Shown here piece after piece: positions 30,681-40,284 of a stretch of 64,000 nt of DNA. The notes under the pieces were generated by a model that was given only the letters and a program-made list of their open reading frames with translations, was not told the origin of the DNA and did no database searches. The DNA lies in contig JAFQDD010000007.1 in NCBI GenBank assembly GCA_017416145.1, positions 21,784 through 85,783 of the forward strand, written 5' to 3'. The translations under genes were made by a program, and so were the position numbers. The stretch is from Spirochaetaceae bacterium. Its GTDB lineage: Bacteria > Spirochaetota > Spirochaetia > Treponematales > Treponemataceae. The first letter of the stretch is position 1; the number at the start of each line of letters is the position of its first letter.

Positions 30681-31211
30681 ATGAAAGTTATTCTAAATGA
30701 AGATGTTAAACACCTAGGTGAATTAGGTGATGTAAAAATGGTAGCAAACGGTTATGCTCGTAACTACCTATTCCCAAGAAATCTAGCTGTTCCATACAAT
30801 GATATGACAGTTGCATATTTCGAAGGAAAAAAAGCTGAAATTGAAGCTCGTAAAGAACAAAAACGCAAAGATTCTGCTTCTCTAAAAGAAAAACTAGAAT
30901 CACAAGTTCTTACAATCGTTATGCCAGCAGGTGCAAACGGAAAACTTTATGGTGCTGTTACAAACCTAACAGTAGCAGAAGTTCTTGCTAAAAACGGCTT
31001 TGAAGTAGAAAGAAAGAAGATTGAAGTTCCTGGTCTAACAATTAAGTCTGTTGGTAAATACACAGTAACTATCCGTCTATACGAAGCTGCTGTTGCAGAA
31101 ATTGCTCTTGAAGTTAAACCACAAGACGAAGAAAACAAACCATCAGATTCAAAAATCTCAGCAAAAACAGAAGAAGCTCCAGCTGAAGCATCTGAAGAAA
31201 AGGCTGAGTAA
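30681..31211 (+). CDS. rplI: 50S ribosomal protein L9
   Basis: From ATG 30681 (TTGGAG upstream) the protein has 176 residues. The N-terminal domain is classical (MKVILNEDVKHLGELGDVKM, GYARNYLFPRNLAVP), followed by the long connecting helix and the C-terminal domain (KLYGAVTNLTVAEVLAKNGF, VKSVGKYTVTIRLYEA-like). About 30 extra acidic, Ala/Lys/Glu-rich residues at the end form a low-complexity tail. The tail is unusual relative to the 150-residue norm. L9 sits near the L1 stalk base and affects frame maintenance. Confidence 0.95.
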   Translation: MKVILNEDVKHLGELGDVKMVANGYARNYLFPRNLAVPYNDMTVAYFEGKKAEIEARKEQKRKDSASLKEKLESQVLTIVMPAGANGKLYGAVTNLTVAEVLAKNGFEVERKKIEVPGLTIKSVGKYTVTIRLYEAAVAEIALEVKPQDEENKPSDSKISAKTEEAPAEASEEKAE

Positions 31212-31213
31212 TT

Positions 31214-32539
31214 ATGAATCTCAAGGATAAAGTTCCTCCCCATAATTTAGTCGCTGAACAAGCTACATTAGGAGCTTTACTCCTTGATTGGGACGCATTA
31301 GGAAATGTAATTTCTTATTTGCGTCCTGAACGCTTTTATTCCTTACAAAATCAAAAAATCTTTGAAGCAATCCTTTCATTAGACGGGCAAGGGATTCGGG
31401 GCGATATTGTTACTTTGATTGATGAATTACGAAGTAACGGTAATTTAGAAGCTGCTGGAGGTCCTGCCTATGTTTCATCCCTTACAGATACAGTTCCAAC
31501 AAGTGCTAACGTTGAATATTATGCAAAAATCGTGTTTGATGAGTATATTCGGCGAGAGGTTATAGATTTATCATCAAAATCAATTTCTGAAGCCCATAAC
31601 GAAACAATTACCAGTGAATTGGTTTTGGAAGAAGCTCAAAAACGTATTTTCGAGTTATCTGACTCAAAACAATCCCAAAATGTTCAACACGTTCAAAATC
31701 TAGTTGGTCCAGTAATTGAAAATATTGAAAAAGTGTATAAAAACAAAAAAGAATTAGTTGGTATTCCATCTGGATTAACAGAACTTGATTCAATGACTTA
31801 TGGATTCCAAAATTCTGAAATGATTATTATTGGTGCAAGACCTTCAATGGGTAAAACCGCTTTGGCTTTATCTATGATTCAACATATTGCTATCGAAAAA
31901 AAGATTCCAACAGCATTTTTCTCTTTGGAAATGTCAAATGTGCAAGTTATGCAACGTTTACTATCCCAAGAATCAAGATTATCTGGTGACAAAATACGTA
32001 CAGGTGCACTCAAAATCGAACATTTCCAGCGATTACAAGACGCTGCTGGACGAATATATCTTTCTCCTCTTTGGATTGATGATACCCCAAATATGAAACT
32101 TTTGGAGTTACGTTCTACAGCTCGAAGACTACGTGCCCAAAACAAAGTCCAAATTATGTTTATAGACTACATTGGGTTGATTCAAAACGAAAACTCAAAA
32201 ATACCTCGCCACGAACAAATCGGTGAAGTTTCTCGTTCCCTAAAAAGTTTAGCCCGAGAATTAAAGATTCCAATTGTAGTGCTTTCTCAAGTTGGACGAC
32301 AATCAGAAGGAAATAAGCCTACTTTAGCAGACTTAAGAGACTCTGGTTCTATTGAACAAGACGCTGACGTAATTATGTTTTTACATCGTGAACGTGTAGA
32401 AACATCTGGGGAAGGGGAAAAACCACAAACAATCCCTACCGAATTAATCCTTTCTAAGCAGCGTAACGGGCCTACAGGCACTGCAAAAATCACTTTTATA
32501 CCTCGTTACGCAAAATTCGAAAACGCCTCTTTAGAATAG
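31214..32539 (+). CDS. dnaB: Replicative DNA helicase
   Basis: A 441-residue protein two bases after rplI, so translation is coupled. The N-terminal DnaB domain (VPPHNLVAEQATLGALLLDW) is followed by the RecA-like helicase core: Walker A IIIGARPSMGKTALAL, FSLEMSNVQVMQRLLSQESR (motif H1a region), Walker B IMFIDYIGLIQ, VVLSQVGRQSEGNKPTLADL and RDSGSIEQDADVIMFLHRE. It unwinds DNA at the replication fork as a hexamer. No intein is present. Confidence 0.97.
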   Translation: MNLKDKVPPHNLVAEQATLGALLLDWDALGNVISYLRPERFYSLQNQKIFEAILSLDGQGIRGDIVTLIDELRSNGNLEAAGGPAYVSSLTDTVPTSANVEYYAKIVFDEYIRREVIDLSSKSISEAHNETITSELVLEEAQKRIFELSDSKQSQNVQHVQNLVGPVIENIEKVYKNKKELVGIPSGLTELDSMTYGFQNSEMIIIGARPSMGKTALALSMIQHIAIEKKIPTAFFSLEMSNVQVMQRLLSQESRLSGDKIRTGALKIEHFQRLQDAAGRIYLSPLWIDDTPNMKLLELRSTARRLRAQNKVQIMFIDYIGLIQNENSKIPRHEQIGEVSRSLKSLARELKIPIVVLSQVGRQSEGNKPTLADLRDSGSIEQDADVIMFLHRERVETSGEGEKPQTIPTELILSKQRNGPTGTAKITFIPRYAKFENASLE

Positions 32540-32562
32540 GGATTTTTACCTTAAAATTAATT

Positions 32563-34641
32563 TTAGTATTCTATCCAATTTCCCTCAACAGTAACGTACC
32601 AGTTTGCATACAATGAATTGGTTTTTGCATTATACCAAGAGATACTACCGTCTTCATTCAAAACAACCATCAAAGAAGAATTGCTTTCTAGTTTTTGTGG
32701 TAATGAAGCAAAACGACTCAATGAAGTGCTTCTTCGAGTGGAAACATTTACAGCCAAAACTTGTGTTTTACCAATGTTTGAATATAAATATCCATTTCTA
32801 AATGTTGTAAAAGCGTCTGTATCTTCATCTCCCCATTGGAAAATAGCTGTATATTTTTTGCTATCTGGATAGTATGCAAAAATATCAGTACGTTTTGTTG
32901 TTCCAGAATATACACAAACTCCATAAAAAATATTTGAACTAGTACTTTGAGTTAAAGAAAAGGCAACTTCTCCGTTAATTGGAACAATAACAGTTTCTTG
33001 AGTGTTTGCATCTACGTGAATAAGTGCTGAGTTTGGACTAGAAGCCGCTGTTTTTGCAACATAAATATCATTTTCTGTGTACAAAATTGCGTCTTGAATA
33101 CCTACACCAGTGTAAACAACTTTTGAAGTAGCTTTTTCAATATCTACAAGAACAACTTTGCTACTTCCCTCTATAATAAGCAAAAATCCGTCTTTTAGGT
33201 GGATATTTTGAATAGAACCTGTTGCTTTATATAAAACTTTTTCAGTTTGAGAATTTAAATCAGAAATCACAACATTTGAAGCTTTGTTTTTTGAGTAAAA
33301 AATCAAACTATTTTGGTAAGATAAAAGATTAGTATAACCATTATTGGCTTTTACAGTTGTAATACTTTGATCTGTATAAGAAGATGAAAAAACATCCTTG
33401 TCGGTTAAAAAATAGAAATTTTCATTCATCACAGCAATATCATAGATTTTTGCATAAATAACTGGAGAAATATTTTCCATTTTTGAGATAGTTAAATTTG
33501 GTTCAACACTTGTTTTTTGAATTGTACCATTTTCACATAAAGCCAAAATATCAGTATTGTTTTTTGTCAATGCACTAATTTCAGAGCGACCGTCTGTATA
33601 AATTGTCTTAACAATAACTGGATTTTCTTCAAAGAAAAGTACATCTTTTTCAGTAATTACCTGTGTATAAGTTTTTTCTGGTGCTTCATTTTGTTCGATT
33701 TCAGTGTCATTTACTAAAATATCACTTTGATTGGATAAAACATCTTTATCATTTGGAGATTTAACATTTGAAATTTGATTATTTTGTTGAGTAGTAATCG
33801 GATTTTCAACTTGAGTGATAATTTGTTGTTTTTCGATTCCAGATTGAATCATTTTCAAAACATAATTTCTTCCATCTTTCACAAGGTAATAAAGATTAGA
33901 ATCATCCCGAGTAGAAATAATCTGAGCATTTTTTTCGTAGATTTTAGCCAATAAATCTCCAGTTACACTGTGATAAATATAAATATAATCGTTTTTTATT
34001 CCAGCAAATAATAAATCAGAGTTAAAAAGAGTAGGTTGAGTTAAGTTTGTTTCTACAGAAACAGCTTGTTTTGTAACACCAGTTTTGAAATTTGTGTAAA
34101 TCAATTTTCCAAGTGGAGTGTACATAATTCCAGAATTTTCTGTGGAACTGGAATAAATCATAGTAACCATTCCTGGAGATTCCTTTACTTTTCGTAAAAC
34201 AGTTCCAGTTTTTGCATTTAAAAAGATAATTCCGTCAACCGAGTTTGTTCCTATCATCAACCAAGAACCCTTTTCAGAAAAGTTGATTGTAGAAATTGTG
34301 TCAGTAAATCTTTTTACAACAAGTCTTCGTTTAGTTTTCCAGTTCCAAATTGAGATTCTGTTTACTGAATATCCATCAGTTTCATAAATTGCAATATCAG
34401 TTCCGTTTGGACTTGCAGCAATATATTTTATTTCCAAGTCTGATATTTGGTAATGTTCACCCTTATTTTCGCTATTCCATTTAATTACAAAACCGTCATC
34501 GCCAACAGAATAAAAAGAACCATCAGGAGCAAATGTACCGTGAGTCGCTGTTCCATTGTGAGGTTGAGTTGATATCATAGTTTGTGAAAAAACACTAATC
34601 ATAAAAAAACTGAGTAATGCTGTGAAAATTATTTTTTTCAT
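32563..34641 (-). CDS. Secreted beta-propeller (WD40/PQQ-like) repeat protein
   Basis: From ATG 34641 the protein has 692 residues. A longer frame to 34794 runs into rseP. A signal peptide (MKKIIFTALLSFFMISVFSQ) is followed by beta-propeller-type repeats: HGTFAPDGSFYSVGDDGFVI, IKYIAASPNGTDIAIYETDG, ISTINFSEKGSWLMIGTNS, then less regular blades. A Gln/Asn/Asp-rich interruption at about 270-325 separates two propellers. No Cys lipobox is present, so it is probably periplasmic. Function unknown. Propellers of this kind often act in envelope assembly, but no partner is evident. It lies 22 bases downstream of rseP. Confidence 0.7.
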   Translation of the reverse strand: MKKIIFTALLSFFMISVFSQTMISTQPHNGTATHGTFAPDGSFYSVGDDGFVIKWNSENKGEHYQISDLEIKYIAASPNGTDIAIYETDGYSVNRISIWNWKTKRRLVVKRFTDTISTINFSEKGSWLMIGTNSVDGIIFLNAKTGTVLRKVKESPGMVTMIYSSSTENSGIMYTPLGKLIYTNFKTGVTKQAVSVETNLTQPTLFNSDLLFAGIKNDYIYIYHSVTGDLLAKIYEKNAQIISTRDDSNLYYLVKDGRNYVLKMIQSGIEKQQIITQVENPITTQQNNQISNVKSPNDKDVLSNQSDILVNDTEIEQNEAPEKTYTQVITEKDVLFFEENPVIVKTIYTDGRSEISALTKNNTDILALCENGTIQKTSVEPNLTISKMENISPVIYAKIYDIAVMNENFYFLTDKDVFSSSYTDQSITTVKANNGYTNLLSYQNSLIFYSKNKASNVVISDLNSQTEKVLYKATGSIQNIHLKDGFLLIIEGSSKVVLVDIEKATSKVVYTGVGIQDAILYTENDIYVAKTAASSPNSALIHVDANTQETVIVPINGEVAFSLTQSTSSNIFYGVCVYSGTTKRTDIFAYYPDSKKYTAIFQWGDEDTDAFTTFRNGYLYSNIGKTQVLAVNVSTRRSTSLSRFASLPQKLESNSSLMVVLNEDGSISWYNAKTNSLYANWYVTVEGNWIEY

Positions 34642-34663
34642 TTTATGCCTCTTTTTCTCACTT

Positions 34664-35998
34664 CTATCTATTAAATAAATATCTAAAATCACTAAATAAT
34701 GCAATACAAAATAGAACTGCAATAAAAGCAAGTCCGATAAATTGTACATAATACAAGACTTTTGGATGGATTTTTCTACGGGAAATGGTTTCAATCAAAG
34801 CAAACAAAATCAATCCACCGTCTAAAATTGGGATTGGAAGCAAATTCATAATAAATAATGAAATGCTAATAAGTGCCAAAAAGTTTAGTACAGTAACAAT
34901 TCCAGTAGAAAAACTTGCTGAAAATCCAGAAACTGCTGTTTCTCCAATCATTTGGGTGATTCTAATAGGTCCAGAAACCGCAGATGTAAAATCAACACCT
35001 TTGAATAAAAGCCCAATGCTTTTGAAAGTTAATCCAATAGTTTCAATTGTTTCTAAAAATCCTTGCTTTATTGAACCAAAAAATCCATAAGTAGGAGTGT
35101 GATATCTATCTGATGCAAAACGAATACCAACATCTTCTGTATTCAAATCCAAAGTTCCAGAAAAAATATTAGAATCTTTTTCCCATTCCATAACTACAGA
35201 TTTTTTACCTGTAATTAAAAGAGAAATATCCGTTGTATTAAAAACAGGTTTTCCATCAACTTTGGTAATAGTAGCTCCTGCTGAAAGTTCCATATTTGCA
35301 GCCGAACTGTCTGGAATAACCTCTGCAACCAAAGGATTTACCCAGTTTAATACACCGATTTTTCCAGCACCGGTTTCTGTATCCAATTCAGTTTTTACAA
35401 CAAATGTAAGGTCTTTATCATCACGTAAAACTTTGAAAACAAGTTCTTCATCTGGATGAAGTGATACATAAGAAGAAATGTCAGCAAAATTGATAATTGG
35501 TTCTTCATCAATTTGATAAATTGTATCTCCAGTTTTTAATCCAGCCTCTGCAGCAGGGGAAGAAAAATCTGGATTAACTTCATTTGCTAAAATTATTTTG
35601 CTTGGAGTACTGTAATAATTGTATCCAATGGCAGAAATGATAATAAAAGCAAAAAAAGCGAATATTACATTGAAAAAAGGTCCCATAAAAGCAATAAAAG
35701 CTCTTTTTAGTGGATGAACACCATACAATGAATCTGGTTCACCAGTAATTTCTTTTGCGTTGGATTCTAGAGCTTCTGAAAAAGCTTTTTCTCCTTTCAT
35801 CTCACAATATCCCCCAAGTGGAATGAGGGAAAGTCTATAATCAGTATCTTTAATTGTTTTGTGTAAAAGGATTGGTCCCATTCCAACAGAAAAAGCTTCC
35901 ACCTTTACACCACACATTCTTGCTGCGATTAAGTGTCCTGTTTCGTGAATTAGAACAATTAAACCAAGACCAAGGATTCCGTATAAAATTGTTAGCAT
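34664..35998 (-). CDS. rseP: RIP metalloprotease RseP (site-2 protease)
   Basis: A 444-residue inner membrane zinc protease. The active-site HExxH is HETGH at residues 18-22 in the first membrane helix (LGLIVLIHETGH). Two PDZ-like domains follow between about 125 and 310 (SPAAEAGLKTGDTIYQID; SSAANMELSAGATITKVD-type). The second metal motif LLPIPILDGGLI lies in a C-terminal helix. It cleaves membrane-bound substrates such as anti-sigma factors or signal-peptide remnants. The start overlaps the dxr stop by seven bases, so it belongs to the frr-uppS-cdsA-dxr-rseP operon. Confidence 0.94.
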   Translation of the reverse strand: MLTILYGILGLGLIVLIHETGHLIAARMCGVKVEAFSVGMGPILLHKTIKDTDYRLSLIPLGGYCEMKGEKAFSEALESNAKEITGEPDSLYGVHPLKRAFIAFMGPFFNVIFAFFAFIIISAIGYNYYSTPSKIILANEVNPDFSSPAAEAGLKTGDTIYQIDEEPIINFADISSYVSLHPDEELVFKVLRDDKDLTFVVKTELDTETGAGKIGVLNWVNPLVAEVIPDSSAANMELSAGATITKVDGKPVFNTTDISLLITGKKSVVMEWEKDSNIFSGTLDLNTEDVGIRFASDRYHTPTYGFFGSIKQGFLETIETIGLTFKSIGLLFKGVDFTSAVSGPIRITQMIGETAVSGFSASFSTGIVTVLNFLALISISLFIMNLLPIPILDGGLILFALIETISRRKIHPKVLYYVQFIGLAFIAVLFCIALFSDFRYLFNR

Positions 35999-37110
35999 AG
36001 TTGTTCCTTTGCAAAATCTCTTGCCATAGAATCAAACAACAAAACCTCATCGTAAGTAACAGGCAACTTCGACCAATCTTTGCTAAGAACATTTTCAGTA
36101 ATTCTAGAAATATCATAAAATCCAATTTTATGATTAATAAAAGCTTCAACCGCAATTTCATTTGCAGCATTAAAAGCAATAGGATAAGCATTTCCAAGAG
36201 ATGCAGCTTTAAAACCTAAAGCTAACATAGGAAATTTTTCTAAATCTGGTTTTGCAAAAGTACAAGTTAAAGGATTTTCCACAGGATTATTTGATAAATC
36301 CAAAGGTGGTAGAGAACTTTTTGTAAATTCTGGCCAAGTTAAAGCAGATAGAATTGGATGACACATATCTGGATGGGACATTTGGCTGTACAAAACACCA
36401 TCTTTTGTGCGAATTAAAGAGTGAACTAAACTTTGTGGATGAATAGTAACTTCTACCTTTGAAGCAGGAACTCCAAAGAGTTTAACGGCTTCTATTACTT
36501 CAAGGGCTTTGTTTGCTAAAGTTGCACTATCAATGGTAATTTTTTGACCCATATTCCAAGTTGGATGTTTTAGAGCGTCTTCAACGGTAACTTTTTCTAA
36601 TTGTTCTTTTGTAAAAGTTCTAAAAGGGCCACCACTTGCAGTCAAAACCACAGATTCGATAGAGTCTTTTCCAAATTTTTCTACTAAATTAAAAATCGCA
36701 GAATGTTCAGAATCTACAGGTAATATTTTACATTTATTTTTAGCTGCCAACTCATAAACAATGTGAGAAGCCATTACAATAGTTTCTTTGTTAGCTAAAG
36801 CAAGATTTATGCCATTTTCAAGAGTATAAATTGATGGAAGAAGTCCAGCGGCTCCAGCAATACCGTTTACACAAATGTCAGCATCGGAATCTGCAATCAC
36901 CCTTTTTATGCCTTCAACGCCGTCAGCATTTGGGTTTGATAAGCAAATATTTTTGCAATTATACTTTTTTGAAAGTTCTTCAAGTTGATTTTTGTTGGAA
37001 TGAGCTGTCAAACCCACAACTTGAAATAAATCAGAAAATTCATCAATAATTTTTAAAGTACTTTTACCAATGGAACCAGTACAGCCTAAAACTACAATTT
37101 TTTTTTTCAT
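35992..37110 (-). CDS. dxr: 1-deoxy-D-xylulose 5-phosphate reductoisomerase
   Basis: A 372-residue protein, slightly short but complete. It converts DXP to MEP with NADPH, the second step of non-mevalonate isoprenoid synthesis. Seen: NADPH loop VVLGCTGSIGKSTL, ALANKETIVMA, the metal/substrate site LPVDSEHSAIFN, ASGGPFRTF, HPTWNMGQKITIDSATLANK, and the flexible loop HPQSLVHSLI. It is cytoplasmic. It lies between cdsA (five bases upstream) and rseP, supplying precursors for the undecaprenyl synthase encoded in the same operon. Confidence 0.96.
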   Translation of the reverse strand: MKKKIVVLGCTGSIGKSTLKIIDEFSDLFQVVGLTAHSNKNQLEELSKKYNCKNICLSNPNADGVEGIKRVIADSDADICVNGIAGAAGLLPSIYTLENGINLALANKETIVMASHIVYELAAKNKCKILPVDSEHSAIFNLVEKFGKDSIESVVLTASGGPFRTFTKEQLEKVTVEDALKHPTWNMGQKITIDSATLANKALEVIEAVKLFGVPASKVEVTIHPQSLVHSLIRTKDGVLYSQMSHPDMCHPILSALTWPEFTKSSLPPLDLSNNPVENPLTCTFAKPDLEKFPMLALGFKAASLGNAYPIAFNAANEIAVEAFINHKIGFYDISRITENVLSKDWSKLPVTYDEVLLFDSMARDFAKEQLC

Positions 37111-37115
37111 AAGAA

Positions 37116-38006
37116 TTAAAATATTTTCACCAATAAATAAAATACAGGAGCAGCCAAAAGCATAGAATCAACAGAATCTAAAATTCCACCTCGACCAAGA
37201 ATCAAATTTCCAGAGTCTTTAATATTAGCAGAACGTTTAAAAACAGATTCGATTAAATCCCCAATTATTGCAAAGAATGAAGTGATAAAAGTGATAAAAA
37301 ATATCTCAAAGTTTGAAATATGAGAAAAATATTGATTAAACAATGGAATAAATCTTGTAATAATGAATACTACAATGATAGTTCCAAAAACACCACCCAC
37401 AAAACCTGCAATACTTTTGTTAGGACTAGCTTTGATTAGACCACGATTTTTTTTGCCAAATAGCATACCAAAAAACCAAGCCAAAGAATCTGTACCAAAA
37501 ACAATAACCAAGTACAAAGCCAAATAAAGTGAGTTTACAATTGGTTTGTTTAATAAAGGATTGTTATTAAACCAATTTGGAGAAGTCATTTTTATGATAA
37601 ATGAAAAGAAATATCCAGCATAAAGCATAGTCAAAAGAGTAGAGCAAACTCTTTCGATTGATGAAGAGAAATTTTCTTCTGCATTTTTCTTTGAAAAGAT
37701 TTCTAATAAAAAAGATGCAAAAAGAGATAAAAATATTGATAAAGTAACTATTTCAGAATCAAAATTGATGTAATTTTGCAAAGAAGTGGCAAAAAGAATT
37801 GTGTAGCATAATCCTAGAACAAAATACTTGTTTTGAACAGCCATTTTTTTGCTAAGCATATTTGAAAATTCCATAGTGGCAAGACCTGAAAATAAATATA
37901 CCAAAGCTTGAAGTGGAAGAAATTTACATACACTCATAAAAGTGAAAGATACAATTAATGGAACTCCAACAAAGAATGTTAAAAGTCTATTTGTTAATTT
38001 GCTCAT
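37116..38006 (-). CDS. cdsA: Phosphatidate cytidylyltransferase
   Basis: A 296-residue integral membrane protein with about seven or eight helices. The CDP-alcohol cytidylyltransferase signature is near the C-terminus, as SVFKRSANIKDSGNLILGRG followed by GILDSVDSML. The usual His before GG and the Arg of DR differ (GRGGILDSVD), which is a mild variation. It makes CDP-diacylglycerol for phospholipids. The gene overlaps uppS by four bases (ATGA) and precedes dxr. Confidence 0.92.
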   Translation of the reverse strand: MSKLTNRLLTFFVGVPLIVSFTFMSVCKFLPLQALVYLFSGLATMEFSNMLSKKMAVQNKYFVLGLCYTILFATSLQNYINFDSEIVTLSIFLSLFASFLLEIFSKKNAEENFSSSIERVCSTLLTMLYAGYFFSFIIKMTSPNWFNNNPLLNKPIVNSLYLALYLVIVFGTDSLAWFFGMLFGKKNRGLIKASPNKSIAGFVGGVFGTIIVVFIITRFIPLFNQYFSHISNFEIFFITFITSFFAIIGDLIESVFKRSANIKDSGNLILGRGGILDSVDSMLLAAPVFYLLVKIF

Positions 38007-38728
38007 TTTTTATCTTCCTCTTCAACCACACCACCAAATCTACGATTTTTTTCTTGAAATGATAATAAAGAATTGTAAAAATCTTTTTCCTTGTAGTCTG
38101 GCCATAATTTATCATTAAACTCTAATTCCGAATAAGCAGATTGCCACATTAAAAAATTACTTAACCGTTTCTCTCCACCAGTTCTAATAATTAAATCTGC
38201 ATCAGGTACAGAAGAATTATCCAAATATTCAGCAAATTTTTCTTCTGTTATATTTTTTTCACCATTGGAAATGGCTTTATTCATTGCCCTAATTAATTCA
38301 TCTCTTCCACCATAATTGATGGCAAGAATCAAGGTTAAACCTGTGTTGTTTTTTGTTTCTACAATGAGATTTGTAATTTCGTTTTGTAATTCTGGAGAAA
38401 GTTTGGATAAATCTCCAGCATGTAAAAATCTAAGATTCTGCTTTATATAAAAATCTTTTTCTTTTTGAATATGTTGATACAAAAGATCCATTAAATAGTC
38501 AACTTCTTCTTTGGAACGCTTCCAATTTTCTGTAGAGAATGTATACAAAGTTAAATACTTAATTCCAAGTTCATCTGCGTAAGTCATAATGTTTCGTGCA
38601 ACTTCTACACCAACTTTATGACCAGCAGTCCTTGGTAATAATCTTTTTTTTGCCCAACGCCCATTTCCATCCATAATGATTCCAACATGTTTGGGTAGGG
38701 CGTTTTTGTTTAATTCAACTTTTGGCAT
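38003..38728 (-). CDS. uppS: Undecaprenyl diphosphate synthase
   Basis: A 241-residue cis-prenyltransferase. It carries the N-terminal HVGIIMDGNGRWAKKR with the catalytic Asp, then GHKVGVEVARN, LTLYTFSTENWKRSKEEVDY, the INYGGRDELIRA motif and the closing PDLIIRTGGEKRLSNFLMW region (reading DADLIIRTGGEKRLSNF). The product is the lipid carrier for peptidoglycan and probably for the surface glycan encoded at 44-64 kb. It shares one base with the frr stop and four with cdsA. Confidence 0.96.
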   Translation of the reverse strand: MPKVELNKNALPKHVGIIMDGNGRWAKKRLLPRTAGHKVGVEVARNIMTYADELGIKYLTLYTFSTENWKRSKEEVDYLMDLLYQHIQKEKDFYIKQNLRFLHAGDLSKLSPELQNEITNLIVETKNNTGLTLILAINYGGRDELIRAMNKAISNGEKNITEEKFAEYLDNSSVPDADLIIRTGGEKRLSNFLMWQSAYSELEFNDKLWPDYKEKDFYNSLLSFQEKNRRFGGVVEEEDKK

Positions 38729-39282
38729 TAGCCTTCCATAATTTCTTTTTCTTTTTCTTCGAAAATCTTGTTGATTTCAGCGATAAAAGAATCAGTTGAT
38801 TTTTGTAGTTTATCTTCAGAAACTTTTAGTTCATCTTCTGTGATTAAACTATCCTTTTGTTGTTTCTTTAGATCATCATTTCCATCACGACGGATATTGC
38901 GGATTGATACACGTGAATTTTCTGCAATTCCTTTTGCTTGTTTAACAAGTTCTTTACGTCTGTCAGCTGTTAGTGGTGGAATTGAAATGCGGATAACTTT
39001 TCCATCATTTGAAGGATTTAGTCCAAGATCAGCAGCTAAAATTGCTTTTTCAATTTCTTTAATTAAACTTTTATCATAAGGATTGATAACAACCATTCTA
39101 GCTTCTGGAATTTGAACTGTTGCAACTTGATTTAGAGGACATCTATCTCCATAATATTCAACACGTACTCTGTCAAATAAAGATGCAGAAGCACGACCTG
39201 TTCTAATTTGATTTAATTCATTTTTTAGAGCTTCGATAGATTTTTGCATTCTTTCATTACAAGTATCTAAAGTTTCTGACAT
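38728..39282 (-). CDS. frr: Ribosome recycling factor
   Basis: A 184-residue protein of normal RRF length. Motifs: IEALKNELNQIRTGRASASL, VEYYGDRCPLNQVATVQIPE, ILAADLGLNPSNDGKVIRIS, PPLTADRRKELVKQAKGIAE and VSIRNIRRDGNDDLKK-type helices, rich in charged residues. With EF-G it splits post-termination ribosomes. AGGAGA lies upstream of the ATG. It heads the frr-uppS-cdsA-dxr-rseP run, separated from tsf by a terminator. Confidence 0.97.
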   Translation of the reverse strand: MSETLDTCNERMQKSIEALKNELNQIRTGRASASLFDRVRVEYYGDRCPLNQVATVQIPEARMVVINPYDKSLIKEIEKAILAADLGLNPSNDGKVIRISIPPLTADRRKELVKQAKGIAENSRVSIRNIRRDGNDDLKKQQKDSLITEDELKVSEDKLQKSTDSFIAEINKIFEEKEKEIMEG

Positions 39283-39385
39283 TTATATTCTCCTATTTAT
39301 TTTGTTTGCTTAATAAAAATTATAAACTATATATTGAAAACACGAAAGTGTTTATTATTGTCAAATTTAAAAATTATAAAACATA

Positions 39386-39419
39386 AAAACGGGTCACAAA
39401 AAAATGCAACCCGTTTTTT
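39386..39419 (-). terminator. Terminator of the rpsB-tsf transcript
   Basis: AAAACGGGT (39386-39394) and ACCCGTTTT (39409-39417) form a nine-base stem with a 14-base loop, just after the tsf stop on the minus strand. The run of T's on the minus strand is short (four to five). Confidence 0.75.
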
Positions 39420-39428
39420 GTTAGCTAA

Positions 39429-40259
39429 TTAAGCACCTAAAACGAAAGCAACAACTTTGTTTAGAGATACTTTTGAACCAATGTCTTTTCCAACCATTTC
39501 CATTTTTTTAGAAACAGAAACTTTGTCATCTTTTACGAAAGGTTGATCCATAAAACAGATTTCAGCTAGGTGTTTGTTAATTTTTCCGTTTACAATACCT
39601 GCTTTTACGTTTTCTGGTTTGTCAAGTTCAGCAACTTGAGCTGTGTAAATAGCTTTTTGTTCTTCGATATATTTTTCATCTACATCTGAACGATTGATGT
39701 AAGCTGGGTTGAAAGCTGCAATGTGTAGACAGCAATCATAAGCAAATTCAGCTAGAGCAGGGTTGTCTGAAGCTGGATCAGTTGTTAGAACAGTTACAAC
39801 ACCTGTTTTTCCATCTGAGTGTGTGTATTTTGCTACAGTTGCACCAGCTGGAATATCAATTAGAGCAACACGACGTACGTTCATGTTTTCTCTGATTTTT
39901 GTAGCTAAGTCTAAAAGCATGTTTGATAGAGCTTCGTTAACTTCTGTGTAATTGTTAGCAATTACATCTGAAGCCATTTTTTCACCAATAGCGATGAAAT
40001 CATCATTTTTTGCTACGAAGTCTGTTTCACATGTTAATTCAACTAGAGCAGCTTTTGAACCTTCGATTTTAATGAAGATTCTTCCTTCTGAAGTTGCTCG
40101 TCCAGCACGTTTTTCAACAGCAGCTAGACCTTTTTCCTTTAGAAGTTTTGCAGCAGCTTCAGCATCTCCGTTACATTCAACTAGAGCTTTTTTACATTCC
40201 ATCATACCAGCACCAGTTGATTCACGTAGTGCCTTAACGTCAGCGGCTTTAATTTCCAT
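39429..40259 (-). CDS. tsf: Elongation factor Ts
   Basis: A 276-residue protein. The N-terminal UBA-like domain has the EF-Ts signature LRESTGAGMMECKKALVECN and AAKLLKEKGLAAVEKRAGR. The core contains LTCETDFVAKNDDFI (the EF-Tu-contacting TDFV) and CLHIAAFNPAYINRSDVDE, and the C-terminus ends with MVGKDIGSKVSLNKVVAFVL. It exchanges GDP on EF-Tu. It is 25 bases downstream of rpsB with AAGGAT before the ATG. Confidence 0.97.
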   Translation of the reverse strand: MEIKAADVKALRESTGAGMMECKKALVECNGDAEAAAKLLKEKGLAAVEKRAGRATSEGRIFIKIEGSKAALVELTCETDFVAKNDDFIAIGEKMASDVIANNYTEVNEALSNMLLDLATKIRENMNVRRVALIDIPAGATVAKYTHSDGKTGVVTVLTTDPASDNPALAEFAYDCCLHIAAFNPAYINRSDVDEKYIEEQKAIYTAQVAELDKPENVKAGIVNGKINKHLAEICFMDQPFVKDDKVSVSKKMEMVGKDIGSKVSLNKVVAFVLGA

Positions 40260-40284
40260 TTTTTTATCCTTTTTAAGCCAAGGC

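Noticed and set aside
35850..36197. 115-residue minus-strand frame spanning the dxr/rseP junction
   Set aside because: It is a Leu-rich alternate frame overlapping two well-supported genes.
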